A stretch of DNA of 64,000 nt from JABSSA01 sp039984715 (GCA_039984715.1 JBDWUA010000004.1:496001-560000); one strand, 5' to 3'; counted from the stretch's first letter, positions 42,497 to 50,964 are shown. Notes: generated from the sequence alone by a model not told the origin. A program made the numbers and translations.

Positions 42497-42839
42497 ATCC
42501 GTGGTCTCCTTTAATTATGTTGCCCGCGTGAGTGCGGCAACCCGGCGAAGTCGGTCTTGGATCGAGAGACTGAAAGCCAGTTAAGGAAGACAGTGGGTCG
42601 AAGAAGAGTAACTGTAGCGCGAAGGCGTTTGACAGATTTAAGGCCATCTGGCAAGCGTCTTGTGCGCAATGGGCAATGGTTTGCCGCAAGGGAATGGGTG
42701 GGAAACGGGCGATGTATTGCCCATAAAACTGCAAGTGTGACAAACTTGGCTTGTGGTTTTGCGCCATGTTACGCCGTTCCGACTTGCAAGCGATTGCCTG
42801 ATCAGAGTTTGAGATTTTTACAGAATAGGCCAGCTTCGA
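42497..42839. other. Gene-free stretch and cold-shock leader (343 bases)
   Basis: Upstream region of the csp gene. It contains a hairpin GTTGC-C-CGC / GCG-GCAAC at 42519-42541 directly ahead of the csp Shine-Dalgarno. Open frames across the rest are Arg-rich shadows without usable starts. It probably holds the csp promoter and leader and the 3' end of the 42840-43139 transcript. Confidence 0.55.
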
Positions 42840-43139
42840 CTATTTATTCACGGAATTGATCACTTTGCATTCGGCAGCCTTTTGTTCTTTCTTACGAAGG
42901 GAACTTCTGTGGCGTTCGCATGAACTTATGGCAAGCTCTAGTGCCACTTCCGGAGATATAGCTTTATAGCTATACCCGTACGCGCCCAGTCCATTGGTCG
43001 CGAAAGCTCTATTTGGCTTTTGTCTCTCGTAAGTGCGCCAGACGCTTGCGGCTTTTCCTTCCAGCCTGATTTCCGCTTGCGTCGAGCTGGCGGTAATGAG
43101 CATGAAGATTGCCAGGGCAGACTGAAGACAGACACGCAT
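42840..43139 (-). CDS. Small secreted hypothetical protein
   Basis: 99 residues with a signal peptide (LQSALAIFMLITASSTQA). The mature part holds two cysteines in a SPEVALELAISSCERH...AAECKVINS pattern typical of small periplasmic proteins with one disulfide. GAGGTGATGCACA precedes the ATG, only six bases after the ettA stop, so it may be co-transcribed with ettA. Function unknown. Confidence 0.75.
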   Translation of the reverse strand: MRVCLQSALAIFMLITASSTQAEIRLEGKAASVWRTYERQKPNRAFATNGLGAYGYSYKAISPEVALELAISSCERHRSSLRKKEQKAAECKVINSVNK

Positions 43140-43145
43140 TGTGCA

Positions 43146-44801
43146 TCACCTCACAAATTTCTTATGTTTCAACCGCTTTGGTTCCAGCGCATCCGCACCC
43201 AATCGACGTTTCTTGTCTTCTTCGTAATCCTCGAAGTTGCCTTCGAACCATTCGACATGCGCTTCGCCCTCAAAGGCGAGGATGTGCGTACAGATACGGT
43301 CAAGGAAGAATCGGTCGTGCGAGATGACGACGGCGCAGCCGGCGAAATCGACCAGCGCGTCTTCTAGGGCGCGCAGGGTTTCGACATCCAGATCGTTGGT
43401 CGGTTCATCCAACAACAGCACGTTGCCGCCCGATTTCAGCAGGCGCGCCATGTGGACGCGGTTGCGTTCACCACCTGACAGCAGGTTGACGGGTTTTTGC
43501 TGATCGCCGCCTTTGAAATTGAATGCCGAGCAATAGGCGCGTGAATTAATCTGTGCGTCACCCAGCTGGATGATCTCGGCCCCGCCTGTGATCGCTTCCC
43601 AGACGGTTTCACCATCGGCAAGGTCGTCGCGCGACTGATCCACGTAAGACAACTGTACAGTGTCGCCAAGTTCGATGGTGCCGCTGTCCGGCTGTTCCTG
43701 CCCGGTGAGCATTTTGAACAGCGTAGATTTCCCAGCCCCGTTCGGGCCGATGACGCCAACAATGCCGCCGGGGGGCAGGGCAAAGGTCAGGTTTTCGACC
43801 AAAAGCTTGTCGCCCATAGCCTTTTGCAGGCCTTCGACTTCGATCACTTTGCCACCAAGGCGTTGCCCGTTGGGGATGACGATCTGAGCACGGGCTAGCT
43901 TTTCACGTTCGGATTGATTGGCAAGGTCGTTATAGGCGTTGATCCGGGCCTTGGATTTGGCTTGTCGGGCTTTGGCGCCCTGACGCATCCATTCCAATTC
44001 ACGTTCAAGCGTTTGCTGACGCGACTTGTCTTCGCGCGCTTCTTGCTGAAGGCGCTTGGCTTTTTGTTCCAGCCAAGACGAATAGTTGCCTTCCCACGGC
44101 ACGCCTTTGCCGCGGTCCAGTTCCAGAATCCAGCTGGTGATGTCGTCCAAGAAATAGCGGTCGTGCGTCACGATCAGGATCGTGCCTTTGTAATCCATCA
44201 GGTGTTGTTGCAGCCACGCGATGGTTTCGGCATCAAGGTGGTTGGTCGGTTCGTCAAGCAGCAGCATGTCTGGTGCTTCGAGCAACAGTTTACACAAAGC
44301 CACACGGCGACGTTCACCGCCAGAAAGGGTTGCCACCTCTGCGTTGTCTGGCGGGCAGCGCAGGGCTTCCATCGCGACATCAATCTGACTGTCGAGATCC
44401 CAGAGGTTTTCGCTGTCGATCTGGTCCTGCAAGCTGGCCATTTCATCGGCGGTTTCGTCGGAATAGTTCATCGCCAGTTCGTTAAAGCGATCCAGCTTGC
44501 CCTTTTTGTCGGCGACACCCAGCATCACGTTGTCCCGAACGCTAAGGGTTTCGTCCAAGGCAGGTTCCTGCGGCAGATATCCGACTTTGGCCCCTTCTGC
44601 GCACCAAGCCTCGCCAGTGAAATCTTTGTCTAGACCCGCCATGATCTTCATCAGGGTCGATTTTCCAGCGCCGTTGACACCGACGACACCGATTTTCACA
44701 CCGGGCAGAAAGCTCAGGTGAATGTTCTCAAAGCACTTCTTGCCCCCGGGATAGGTCTTGGAAACACCTTGCATGTGGTAGACGTATTGATAGGCGGCCA
44801 T
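43146..44801 (-). CDS. ettA: Energy-dependent translational throttle protein EttA (ABC-F)
   Basis: 551-residue ABC-F ATPase that binds the ribosomal E site and gates entry into elongation according to energy state. It has two ATPase domains with Walker A GVNGAGKST and GPNGAGKST, signatures TLSGGERRRVALC and LLSGGERNRVHMA, and Walker B LLLDEPTNHLD and LLLDEPTNDLD. The linker with the arm region (SSWLEQKAKRLQQEAREDKS) is the EttA type. CAAGGGGATCGATC precedes the ATG. The reverse transcriptase gene ends only 27 bases upstream in the same direction, so ettA may be read partly from the retron promoter. Confidence 0.95.
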   Translation of the reverse strand: MAAYQYVYHMQGVSKTYPGGKKCFENIHLSFLPGVKIGVVGVNGAGKSTLMKIMAGLDKDFTGEAWCAEGAKVGYLPQEPALDETLSVRDNVMLGVADKKGKLDRFNELAMNYSDETADEMASLQDQIDSENLWDLDSQIDVAMEALRCPPDNAEVATLSGGERRRVALCKLLLEAPDMLLLDEPTNHLDAETIAWLQQHLMDYKGTILIVTHDRYFLDDITSWILELDRGKGVPWEGNYSSWLEQKAKRLQQEAREDKSRQQTLERELEWMRQGAKARQAKSKARINAYNDLANQSEREKLARAQIVIPNGQRLGGKVIEVEGLQKAMGDKLLVENLTFALPPGGIVGVIGPNGAGKSTLFKMLTGQEQPDSGTIELGDTVQLSYVDQSRDDLADGETVWEAITGGAEIIQLGDAQINSRAYCSAFNFKGGDQQKPVNLLSGGERNRVHMARLLKSGGNVLLLDEPTNDLDVETLRALEDALVDFAGCAVVISHDRFFLDRICTHILAFEGEAHVEWFEGNFEDYEEDKKRRLGADALEPKRLKHKKFVR

Positions 44802-44828
44802 GATCGATCCCCTTGTTCGCGTTTGGCA

Positions 44829-46133
44829 TTACTTAGACGCCTGCGGCGGGCGGGGCAATGCGTGGATGTCGTCAAGTTTGGCCCGCAATCGCGCGCCCTT
44901 GCGCGGGTTGAGCGTTTCAAGCCACGCAATACGACCGTCAAGCTGTGCCAAGGCGGCGGGATCACGTGTTTTCGCGGCTTGATGCAAGGCTGCTTTGAGG
45001 CGATCAAAATCGCGCCGTTGCATGTTCAAATGCTGATTGACCACGATGCCCGTCGTGCGCTGGTGTTGATGGGATAAAGCCAGCCGTGTTTTGCTGGGAT
45101 TCATGCTGAACCCCGTGTCGCGAATGATCGCCGGAACGCTGGTGCGCAGTGACATGATTTGGGTCGTGTCGCCAGAGAATGTCAGATCATCAGCATATCG
45201 CGTGTACGTCGTATCGGTGGCCCGTGCGAGGCCGGATAGGCGTTGATCAAGTCGGTAAGCAGCCAGATTTGCCAGCGCAGGCGATGTCGGAGCCCCTTGC
45301 GGGAGGTGACGGTTCGACAGAAATGTTGAGTTTAGCGATTTGCTGGCGGCCAAAATGCGGTGCGGGGTGACCAAAGTTGTCAAACAAGCCAAATGCCGGG
45401 CAACTGTTTCTGGATACCCCAACGCACGAAATATTCCAAAGACGCGTGCGACAGGAATAGACGAAAAGAAATCCTGCAAGTCAAAAGACAGCACAGCATT
45501 TTCAGCGCAGTGTTTTGATGCTGCCAATTGGCAGTTGCGTTTGGCGACAAATCCGAAGGCGTGCGAGTGTGGCGGAACGCCATCCAAGATACCGTGCAAT
45601 ATGCGGCGCTGAAGACGTTTCAGAATTGGTTTTGGTTCCTCGATCAGTCGGTCGCCACCGGATCTTTTGGGAATGAGGTGAAACCGATAGTGAGGCGCAA
45701 AGACGTTGTTCGTCCGATTTGAAAGCCCTTTTACGTCAGAAAACCGAGTAAGGTGTTCCATGGATAACCCTAGAAAATCTGCCAGTTCCTCAGACGTAGA
45801 CAGTTCTGGGGTTTGTAATTCTGAAAACGCGGGGATTGGACGGAAGCGAGGTTCACCTAAATGGGGTTGCAGCGTCGCGTTCGTATTCTGGGCGCGGCGC
45901 CATATTTGGACGACCGGCTGCATGTTTTGCAAAGCTTGGGCCACAGCTTTTTGGTTGGGTGCATAAGATTTGGGGAATTGTTCAAGCAATCGTGTTGAAA
46001 TTATTCCAACAGCCTTGGTGCTTTGACGGGGAAGACGATGATTAAGGTGCATCACGAGCGCCTGTTCGGACCAGACTTGTTGCGTCAGTCCGACGGCAAG
46101 GTTAGAGGCGAAATCGTTTAATGTTTGCACCAT
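44829..46133 (-). CDS. Retron-type reverse transcriptase
   Basis: 434 residues. RT blocks are intact: template-grip region IPKRSGGDRLIEEP (154-167), a catalytic Asp in FDLQDFFSSI (217-226), LPQGAPTSPALANL (277-290), the YADD catalytic box (313-316) and GFSMNPSKTR (341-350). Retron-specific features are the segment VTG-like TTGIVVN (360-366) and a degenerate NAxxH (AASKH, 204-208). Residues 1 to about 115 form an extra helical N-terminal region not found in short retron RTs. The leader immediately upstream has the a1-msr-msd-a2 layout, with a2 ending one base before the ATG and no Shine-Dalgarno. It would copy the msd segment into a branched msDNA. No accessory toxin or effector gene adjoins it. 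Confidence 0.93.
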   Translation of the reverse strand: MVQTLNDFASNLAVGLTQQVWSEQALVMHLNHRLPRQSTKAVGIISTRLLEQFPKSYAPNQKAVAQALQNMQPVVQIWRRAQNTNATLQPHLGEPRFRPIPAFSELQTPELSTSEELADFLGLSMEHLTRFSDVKGLSNRTNNVFAPHYRFHLIPKRSGGDRLIEEPKPILKRLQRRILHGILDGVPPHSHAFGFVAKRNCQLAASKHCAENAVLSFDLQDFFSSIPVARVFGIFRALGYPETVARHLACLTTLVTPHRILAASKSLNSTFLSNRHLPQGAPTSPALANLAAYRLDQRLSGLARATDTTYTRYADDLTFSGDTTQIMSLRTSVPAIIRDTGFSMNPSKTRLALSHQHQRTTGIVVNQHLNMQRRDFDRLKAALHQAAKTRDPAALAQLDGRIAWLETLNPRKGARLRAKLDDIHALPRPPQASK

Positions 46134-46134
46134 G

Positions 46135-46149
46135 AACCGGGGGCGTCAC
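46135..46149 (-). repeat. Retron a2 arm of the flanking inverted repeat
   Basis: Read on the minus strand GTGA-CG-CCCCCGGTT, ending one base before the reverse-transcriptase ATG. CCCCCGGTT pairs perfectly with AACCGGGGG of the a1 arm at 46272-46280, and GTGA pairs with TCAC at 46267-46270, with a small internal mismatch between the two blocks. Confidence 0.85.
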
Positions 46150-46266
46150 CTTGTCCTGTCTACTGCGCCCGGCCCTTGGTGAAGCCAAGTAACGGGCGCA
46201 GGCCGAATGATTGGGGTTTGCATTGTTGCACGGGGATTGCCCCGTAACGTGCGGTGTTCCGCATGC

Positions 46267-46280
46267 GTGAACCCCCGGTT
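46267..46280 (-). repeat. Retron a1 arm of the flanking inverted repeat
   Basis: Read on the minus strand AACCGGGGG-T-TCAC. It is the 5' partner of the a2 arm at 46135-46149 and marks the likely 5' part of the ncRNA. A candidate -35 element TTGACC lies about 30 bases upstream (46309-46314); a matching -10 is not clear. Confidence 0.8.
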
Positions 46281-46433
46281 GCAGTTAAGAAACATACTAA
46301 ATGTACTGGGTCAAGCGGCTGTGCGCCGCTGCATCAAAGCCACAGGCAATGCGTGGGCGGCAAACGTGTTTTGCTTGAATAGGGCTGACATGTTAGCGCT
46401 GTCGTGATGATTGACTTATTCCGGAGTCGCCAC

Positions 46434-47723
46434 GTGAAGCATCTTTTGATGATATTCGGGCTGAGCACCATGCTTAGCGCTTGTGCTGCTCAATTGCAGC
46501 TTGCTCCTGCGCCGAATATTTTTCGCGAAGGTAACAACTATCCAGAAGAATTTGTGCCCGAAACGTTGCGGACTGCGTCGCCAGATATCTTCTATGTTAC
46601 TGACCGGGTAAATGAGGATGGGGAATACGGGTCTAAACGTTCGAGCTCGATGGCGTTTGGCCGTGCGCAAGTTAAGTTTGGGCGTGACCTCAGCTGGGAA
46701 GAACTGCTGGAAGGTACACGGGCGGATTCCAACAAAGCAGTTTCGACGCTTTGGGTCCCAGAATTCGAAGAAATCGTACGTTTTGAACCAACCCCCATTC
46801 CTTTTGTCCGCGAAGCTGGGGCCTTGAACCACGTGCCTGAGGTGCGTTCGAAATACGACGAACAAACGAAAGAGTTTCAGGACGCGTTGCGCGCAAAAAT
46901 GCGAGAGACGGGTAATAACAAAGTTCTGGTCTATGTGCATGGGTTCAACAACGATTTTGACGACAGCGTAACCAGCCTTGCCAACTTGTGGCATTTTACG
47001 GGGCGGGATTCGATCCCAATTGCCTTTACATGGCCGGCTGGAAATGGCGCGGGGCCGCTGGGGTATTTTCGAGATAGAGATGCCGGAACATTTGCGGTGC
47101 ATCACACCAAAGAGTTCTTTCGAATGCTGGCAGACATTCCAGAACTCGCGCAAATCGATATTGTTGCACATTCACGTGGAACAGAGGTCGTCGGGACGGC
47201 ATTGCGCGAACAAATGATATTTGCACGTGGGCAAGGGGTGCATCCCAAAACGGCGATGAAGACCGGGATCTTGATCATGGCCGCACCCGATGTGGGCATC
47301 GATATCGTCCGCCAAAGATTGATGTCCGAGAGGTTCTCCGAAGCGTTTGAACAGGTGAATTTATACGTCAATCCCGGGGATGCCGCACTGCGCCTTTCAG
47401 CGTATTTGACGCGAACCCGCCGATTGGGCGCATTGCGCGACAAGGATTTTGCACCCGGCGAACTAGAGTTGCTGGGCAAAGAAGGATTGGTATTCTTTAT
47501 TCAGGTCGAAGACGAACGCGGGGGGCTTGGTCATGGATATTTCCGAAGCAATCCAGCCGTTTTGTCTGACATCGTGCTGGCCTTGCGCACGCGCGCGTTC
47601 CCCGGAGGGTCATTGCGGCCTTTGGAGCGAAAGGACAACGGGATCTGGCTAATCCATAAAAACTATCCGTTGGAACGTTTACCTGATTTGGGCTTTCTAA
47701 GCGGCGATTCCCCAGAACGATAA
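46434..47723 (+). CDS. DUF900 alpha/beta-hydrolase lipoprotein
   Basis: 429 residues from the GTG at 46434, chosen because CGGAG sits seven bases upstream and the protein then begins with a compact lipoprotein signal (VKHLLMIFGLSTMLSAC, lipobox LSAC). The longer frame from 46404 lacks a ribosome-binding site. The DUF900 fold is an alpha/beta hydrolase: oxyanion segment LVYVHGFNNDF, nucleophile in IVAHSRGTEVV, and an Asp/His-containing C-terminal region. It is presumably tethered to a membrane facing the periplasm. It is divergent from the retron and followed five bases later by the MOSC gene. The substrate is unknown. Confidence 0.87.
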   Translation: MKHLLMIFGLSTMLSACAAQLQLAPAPNIFREGNNYPEEFVPETLRTASPDIFYVTDRVNEDGEYGSKRSSSMAFGRAQVKFGRDLSWEELLEGTRADSNKAVSTLWVPEFEEIVRFEPTPIPFVREAGALNHVPEVRSKYDEQTKEFQDALRAKMRETGNNKVLVYVHGFNNDFDDSVTSLANLWHFTGRDSIPIAFTWPAGNGAGPLGYFRDRDAGTFAVHHTKEFFRMLADIPELAQIDIVAHSRGTEVVGTALREQMIFARGQGVHPKTAMKTGILIMAAPDVGIDIVRQRLMSERFSEAFEQVNLYVNPGDAALRLSAYLTRTRRLGALRDKDFAPGELELLGKEGLVFFIQVEDERGGLGHGYFRSNPAVLSDIVLALRTRAFPGGSLRPLERKDNGIWLIHKNYPLERLPDLGFLSGDSPER

Positions 47724-47728
47724 CTGAC

Positions 47729-48202
47729 ATGCTGACATTGGCAGAATTGACCAAGCGGTGGTCAAAGGCAGGACGTGTCGAGTGGATTGGCACGCGGGCG
47801 GTGCGTCGAGCACCCATGCAGGCGTTGCCCGAAGTGGCCATAACCCTCGATGGACTGGACTTGGATCACAGTAAAGCCGGCAAACGTGCAGTGACGTTGA
47901 TACAAGCCGAGCATCTGGTTGCGATTGGCGCGTTCTTAGGCCGAACAGATCCTGTGGCTGCTGCTGATTTACGACGAAACCTTGTTGTGGCTGGATTGAA
48001 TCTAAGCGCCCTAAAAGGACGACATGTGACTGTCGGGACGGTTATTTTGAGAATTTCAGGTATTTGCGCACCCTGTTCACGGATGGAAGAAACCTTTGGC
48101 CATGGCGGGTATTCGGCGGTACGCGGGCATGGGGGATGGTGCGCTGAGGTGATCGAACCGGGGCGAGTGTGTCTTGGGGATGAAATCACACCAATCGATT
48201 GA
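47729..48202 (+). CDS. MOSC-domain protein
   Basis: 157 residues matching the MOSC fold: KRAVTLIQAEHL, a DLRRNLVVAGLNLSAL stretch, and the cysteine-bearing GICAPCSRMEE that in MOCO sulfurase C-terminal domains relates to sulfur transfer or molybdenum cofactor binding. The terminal GGWCAEVIEPGRVCLGD fits the family. It starts five bases after the DUF900 stop, so the two are co-transcribed. A stand-alone MOSC protein of this kind is usually linked to N-hydroxylated base detoxification or metal-sulfur chemistry; the partner is unknown here. Confidence 0.88.
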   Translation: MLTLAELTKRWSKAGRVEWIGTRAVRRAPMQALPEVAITLDGLDLDHSKAGKRAVTLIQAEHLVAIGAFLGRTDPVAAADLRRNLVVAGLNLSALKGRHVTVGTVILRISGICAPCSRMEETFGHGGYSAVRGHGGWCAEVIEPGRVCLGDEITPID

Positions 48203-48265
48203 CTTTGTGCCATAGATTCACGCACTCAGACCCATGCAACATAGACTGAGGATTTGGCTGCAATA

Positions 48266-48874
48266 ATGAAAGCGCTGACACCATTTGTGCGCCCGGGATT
48301 GCGCGTTGGATTGTTGGGTGGGTCATTTGACCCAGCACATGCAGGTCATGTGCATATCACACAAGAAGCGCTCAAGCGGTTTGATCTGGACCAAGTATGG
48401 TGGCTGATTACACCCGGAAATCCTTTGAAATCCCAAGGACCGGCGGCGTTGGATGTTCGTATGGCCCGCGCTCAATCGGTGATGCAGCATCCGCGCGTGC
48501 ATGTGACTGACATCGAGGACCAACTTGGTACGCGCTTCACTGCAGAAACTTTGGCGGCTTTGCGGGCGCAATGTTTGGGCGTGAATTTCATCTGGCTGAT
48601 GGGGGCCGATAATCTGGCGCAATTCCATTTGTGGCAAGACTGGCGGTCGATCATGGACACGGTAAGTGTCGGCGTGCTTGCGCGTCCCGGTGATCGGATA
48701 TCGGCACGCACTAGCAAAGCTGCGCGTATATACAGCCGCACCCAAATTTCAGGAAAGTCCAGCCATCTGTTGGGGCGCACCGATGTGCCGAACTGGTGTT
48801 TTGTGAATGTCCCAATGTTGCCTGTGTCTTCTAGCGCCATCCGGGAAAGCGGCGCATGGGCCACTGAAAAATGA
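48266..48874 (+). CDS. nadD: Nicotinate-nucleotide adenylyltransferase
   Basis: Transfers AMP to nicotinate mononucleotide to form deamido-NAD+, the substrate of NadE. 202 residues from the ATG at 48266; an upstream TTG at 48254 is less likely. The nucleotidyltransferase signature GLLGGSFDPAHAGHVHI contains the GxFxPxHxGH core, WWLITPGNPLK and IWLMGADNLAQFHLW are typical NadD blocks, and the ISSTxIR-equivalent near the end is SSSAIRE. It overlaps the next gene's longest frame by four bases. Confidence 0.94.
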   Translation: MKALTPFVRPGLRVGLLGGSFDPAHAGHVHITQEALKRFDLDQVWWLITPGNPLKSQGPAALDVRMARAQSVMQHPRVHVTDIEDQLGTRFTAETLAALRAQCLGVNFIWLMGADNLAQFHLWQDWRSIMDTVSVGVLARPGDRISARTSKAARIYSRTQISGKSSHLLGRTDVPNWCFVNVPMLPVSSSAIRESGAWATEK

Positions 48875-48936
48875 CCCATCGCAATCGTGAGAAAAAGCAG
48901 GTTGTTCGTGTATTTGGCATGGGTTTTAATGGGCGG

Positions 48937-50487
48937 ATGCACAATTCGCATTCGAGACGTTATTTTCTAAGTGGGCTTATTGCTTCGTCCGTTGTTGGGC
49001 CTGCTTTTGCAGTCCCAATGGAGCAATCTTTGCGTCCTGTTCTGCGCCCCGACGGGTTTGGTAAAAAAACCATTCCATCGCCGGACACTATTATTGCGTC
49101 TGCTAAACTGGATGGGCATGTCGGCTTTTCCGTTTTTGATGTTCAAACAGGGCAGCATCTTGAAGGTGGGGCAGCACGTCGAGGATCCCCCCCGGCCAGT
49201 GTCGCCAAAGCGATTACAGCGCTTTACGGTCTTGAGACGTTGGGGGAAGGGTATCAGTTCGAAACAACACTGATTGCCACTGGGCCGATCGAGGCCGGTG
49301 TCCTGAAAGGTGATTTGATTCTGTCTGGCGGGGGGGACCCGACGTTGGACACGGATGGCTTAGGTGCTTTGGTCGACGGTTTGACCGCCGCCGGTGTAAA
49401 AGGTGTCGAAGGCGCGTTTGTTGTATCGGACGGTTTGTTCCCGCGCACGCATACCATTGATGTCGACCAGCCAGATCAAGTTGGATATTCACCAGCGGTT
49501 TCAGGGATCGCCTTGAATTTCAATCGAGTTCACTTTGAATGGCGCCGTGCATCGGGCAAATACAATATCACTATGCAGGCGCGTACTGAACGGTATCGGC
49601 CTGATGTGTTTATGGCCAAAATGCGATTATCGGACAGACGTGGGCCGGTTTATGAATACAAAGATACTGGCAAGTGGGACGAATGGAGCGTTGCGCGCTC
49701 TGCGCTAGGGGGAAGCGGTGCGCGCTGGCTGCCTGTGCGCAAACCAGCGCTGTATGCGGGGGACGTTTTTCAAACGCTCGCACGAGCGAAGGGCATAGAA
49801 TTGAAGGCGCCTAATATCGCGCGTGCCAGACCATCTGGAACGGTCATCGCAAGCCACAAAAGCGGTTTGCTCATTGATCTTATCGAAGACATGTTGCGGT
49901 ATTCGACGAACCTGACAGCTGAAATGGTCGGGCTGGCCGCCAGCGTCAAACGAGCGGGTGCAATGCCCAGTCTTAAAACATCGGCCGCAGAAATGAGCCG
50001 TTGGGCGGAACAGCATCTTGGCGCTGTGGGGACGCAGTTGGTGGATCATTCGGGACTTGGATCGCACAGTCGGATGACTGCGGATGGCATGGCGACTGCA
50101 ATGGTGCGGGCGCATCAATCAGGAAGGTTACGGTCGATCCTGAAACCGTTTGGTATGCGCGATGCGCAGGGTCGCCCCCAAAAGGATCATCCGATCAAGG
50201 TGGACGCCAAAACCGGAACGTTGAATTTTGTGTCTGGGTTGGCGGGTTATTTTACCGCCCAAGATGGGCGCGTGATGGCGTTTGCGGTATTTGCTGTTGA
50301 TCCGGCCCGACGTGCACGTGTGGACAGGGCGAACCGGGAATCCCCGCAAGGCGCCCGCAGTTGGAACCGCCGTGCCAAGAATATGCAGCAAAAACTGATT
50401 GAACGTTGGGATGCATTGTACGGTGATGCGGCTTCAACATCGGTCGATCAGAAAGCCGATATTAACCAGCCTGCGTCAAATCTCTGA
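48937..50487 (+). CDS. dacB: D-alanyl-D-alanine carboxypeptidase/endopeptidase (PBP4, DacB family)
   Basis: Trims or cleaves peptidoglycan cross-links in the periplasm. 516 residues from the ATG at 48937; the frame is open from 48871 (overlapping nadD), but the added 22 residues are charged and lack a leader. The N-terminus looks like a Tat signal (HSRRYFLSGLIASSVVGPAFA). The three active-site motifs of penicillin-binding proteins are visible: SVAK in PPASVAKAIT, YSTN in LRYSTNLTAEM, and KTG in DAKTGTLNFVSG. A large insert after the first motif matches the PBP4 class C architecture. Confidence 0.9.
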   Translation: MHNSHSRRYFLSGLIASSVVGPAFAVPMEQSLRPVLRPDGFGKKTIPSPDTIIASAKLDGHVGFSVFDVQTGQHLEGGAARRGSPPASVAKAITALYGLETLGEGYQFETTLIATGPIEAGVLKGDLILSGGGDPTLDTDGLGALVDGLTAAGVKGVEGAFVVSDGLFPRTHTIDVDQPDQVGYSPAVSGIALNFNRVHFEWRRASGKYNITMQARTERYRPDVFMAKMRLSDRRGPVYEYKDTGKWDEWSVARSALGGSGARWLPVRKPALYAGDVFQTLARAKGIELKAPNIARARPSGTVIASHKSGLLIDLIEDMLRYSTNLTAEMVGLAASVKRAGAMPSLKTSAAEMSRWAEQHLGAVGTQLVDHSGLGSHSRMTADGMATAMVRAHQSGRLRSILKPFGMRDAQGRPQKDHPIKVDAKTGTLNFVSGLAGYFTAQDGRVMAFAVFAVDPARRARVDRANRESPQGARSWNRRAKNMQQKLIERWDALYGDAASTSVDQKADINQPASNL

Positions 50488-50550
50488 TTGGTCAGATCGG
50501 GCGCGAAGGGCGTGCCTTGGATGTGGCTTTCCTAAGGCCCGCCCACAATT

Positions 50551-50585
50551 GAAAAATGCGCCGACACTCAGGTGTTTGGCGCATT
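50551..50585 (-). terminator. Terminator of the minus-strand 50641-51826 unit
   Basis: AATGCGCC (50555-50562) pairs with GGCGCATT (50578-50585), with an inner CAC / GTG pairing. On the minus strand the right side reads ATTTTTCAAT, a U-rich tail. It lies between the convergent dacB and the secreted hypothetical gene. Confidence 0.7.
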
Positions 50586-50640
50586 CTAAAGACAATCTAT
50601 GCCTGACATTCAGATCAGACTTTGCAGTAGACGATTGGTG

Positions 50641-50964
50641 TTACGAACCGCTGGGCGTAAAAGTATATATGGATCCGCTGGAGAGCGTCACCGAGATCTG
50701 TCCGTCCGGAGTATGCTGTGCTGTGGCCGGGATTGTTAGGATACCCACTTTTATAATAAGACTCACGACACCAGAGGGTGAGATTGACGTTACAGTTATG
50801 CCCGATACCGTGGGATAAGCGTTTTGAATTGCAGCCGCCGTTGAATTGGTTGTCACAACCGACGATGTTGGTTGGGACTGGTTCGGTGCACCCGATTTTC
50901 CAGCGTACGCGGCTGTCATCGGCAAGGTTGCCAAGACCAGTGCGGTGATAAGTGCGTGCTTCAT
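50641..50964 (-). CDS. Secreted hypothetical protein, Ser/Thr-rich
   Basis: 107 residues from the ATG at 50964 (AAGGTACTGGAAT upstream); the frame to 51069 has no leader. Signal peptide LITALVLATLPMTAAYA, then a low-complexity stretch GKSGAPNQSQPTSSVVTTNS and a beta-rich tail (VSGITVTSISPSGVVSLIIK, ISVTLSSGSIYTFTPSG). It starts 29 bases after the barrel-protein gene on the same strand and probably belongs to one unit with it. Function unknown. Confidence 0.72.
   Translation of the reverse strand: MKHALITALVLATLPMTAAYAGKSGAPNQSQPTSSVVTTNSTAAAIQNAYPTVSGITVTSISPSGVVSLIIKVGILTIPATAQHTPDGQISVTLSSGSIYTFTPSGS

Larger units (their letters stand above)
46135..46280 (-). ncRNA. Candidate retron ncRNA (a1-msr-msd-a2)
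   Basis: About 146 bases on the minus strand, ending one base before the RT start codon. An inverted repeat closes the unit: 9 bp plus 4 bp (46267-46280 with 46135-46149). Just inside a1 comes GC, matching the place of the branching guanosine in known retrons (candidate G at 46266). Two small msr-like hairpins follow: TGCGG-AACA-CCGCA (46250-46263) and ACGGGG-CAAT-CCCCGT (46230-46245). The long msd-like hairpin spans 46164-46200: TGCGCCCG / CGGGCGCA (8 bp), an internal loop, then CTTGG / CCAAG (5 bp) with loop CTTCA. This order and position is the established retron layout; reverse transcription of it is inferred. Confidence 0.85.

Noticed and set aside
42140..42584. Plus-strand frames opposite the cold-shock gene
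   Set aside because: Complement of an unmistakable cold-shock domain; composition is that of a shadow.
42557..42859. Plus-strand 100-residue Arg-rich frame
   Set aside because: Starts at TTG without a ribosome-binding site, and has the composition of translated leader DNA.
44829..46133. Group II intron or diversity-generating-retroelement reverse transcriptase
   Set aside because: No maturase or HNH domain, no intron-like RNA domains downstream and no template/variable repeat pair; the leader structure and the VTG-like segment fit a retron.
46314..46330. AGCGGC / GCCGCT hairpin upstream of the retron leader
   Set aside because: Six base pairs, outside the a1/a2 repeat and without a T-tract; not needed for the retron model and too short to call.
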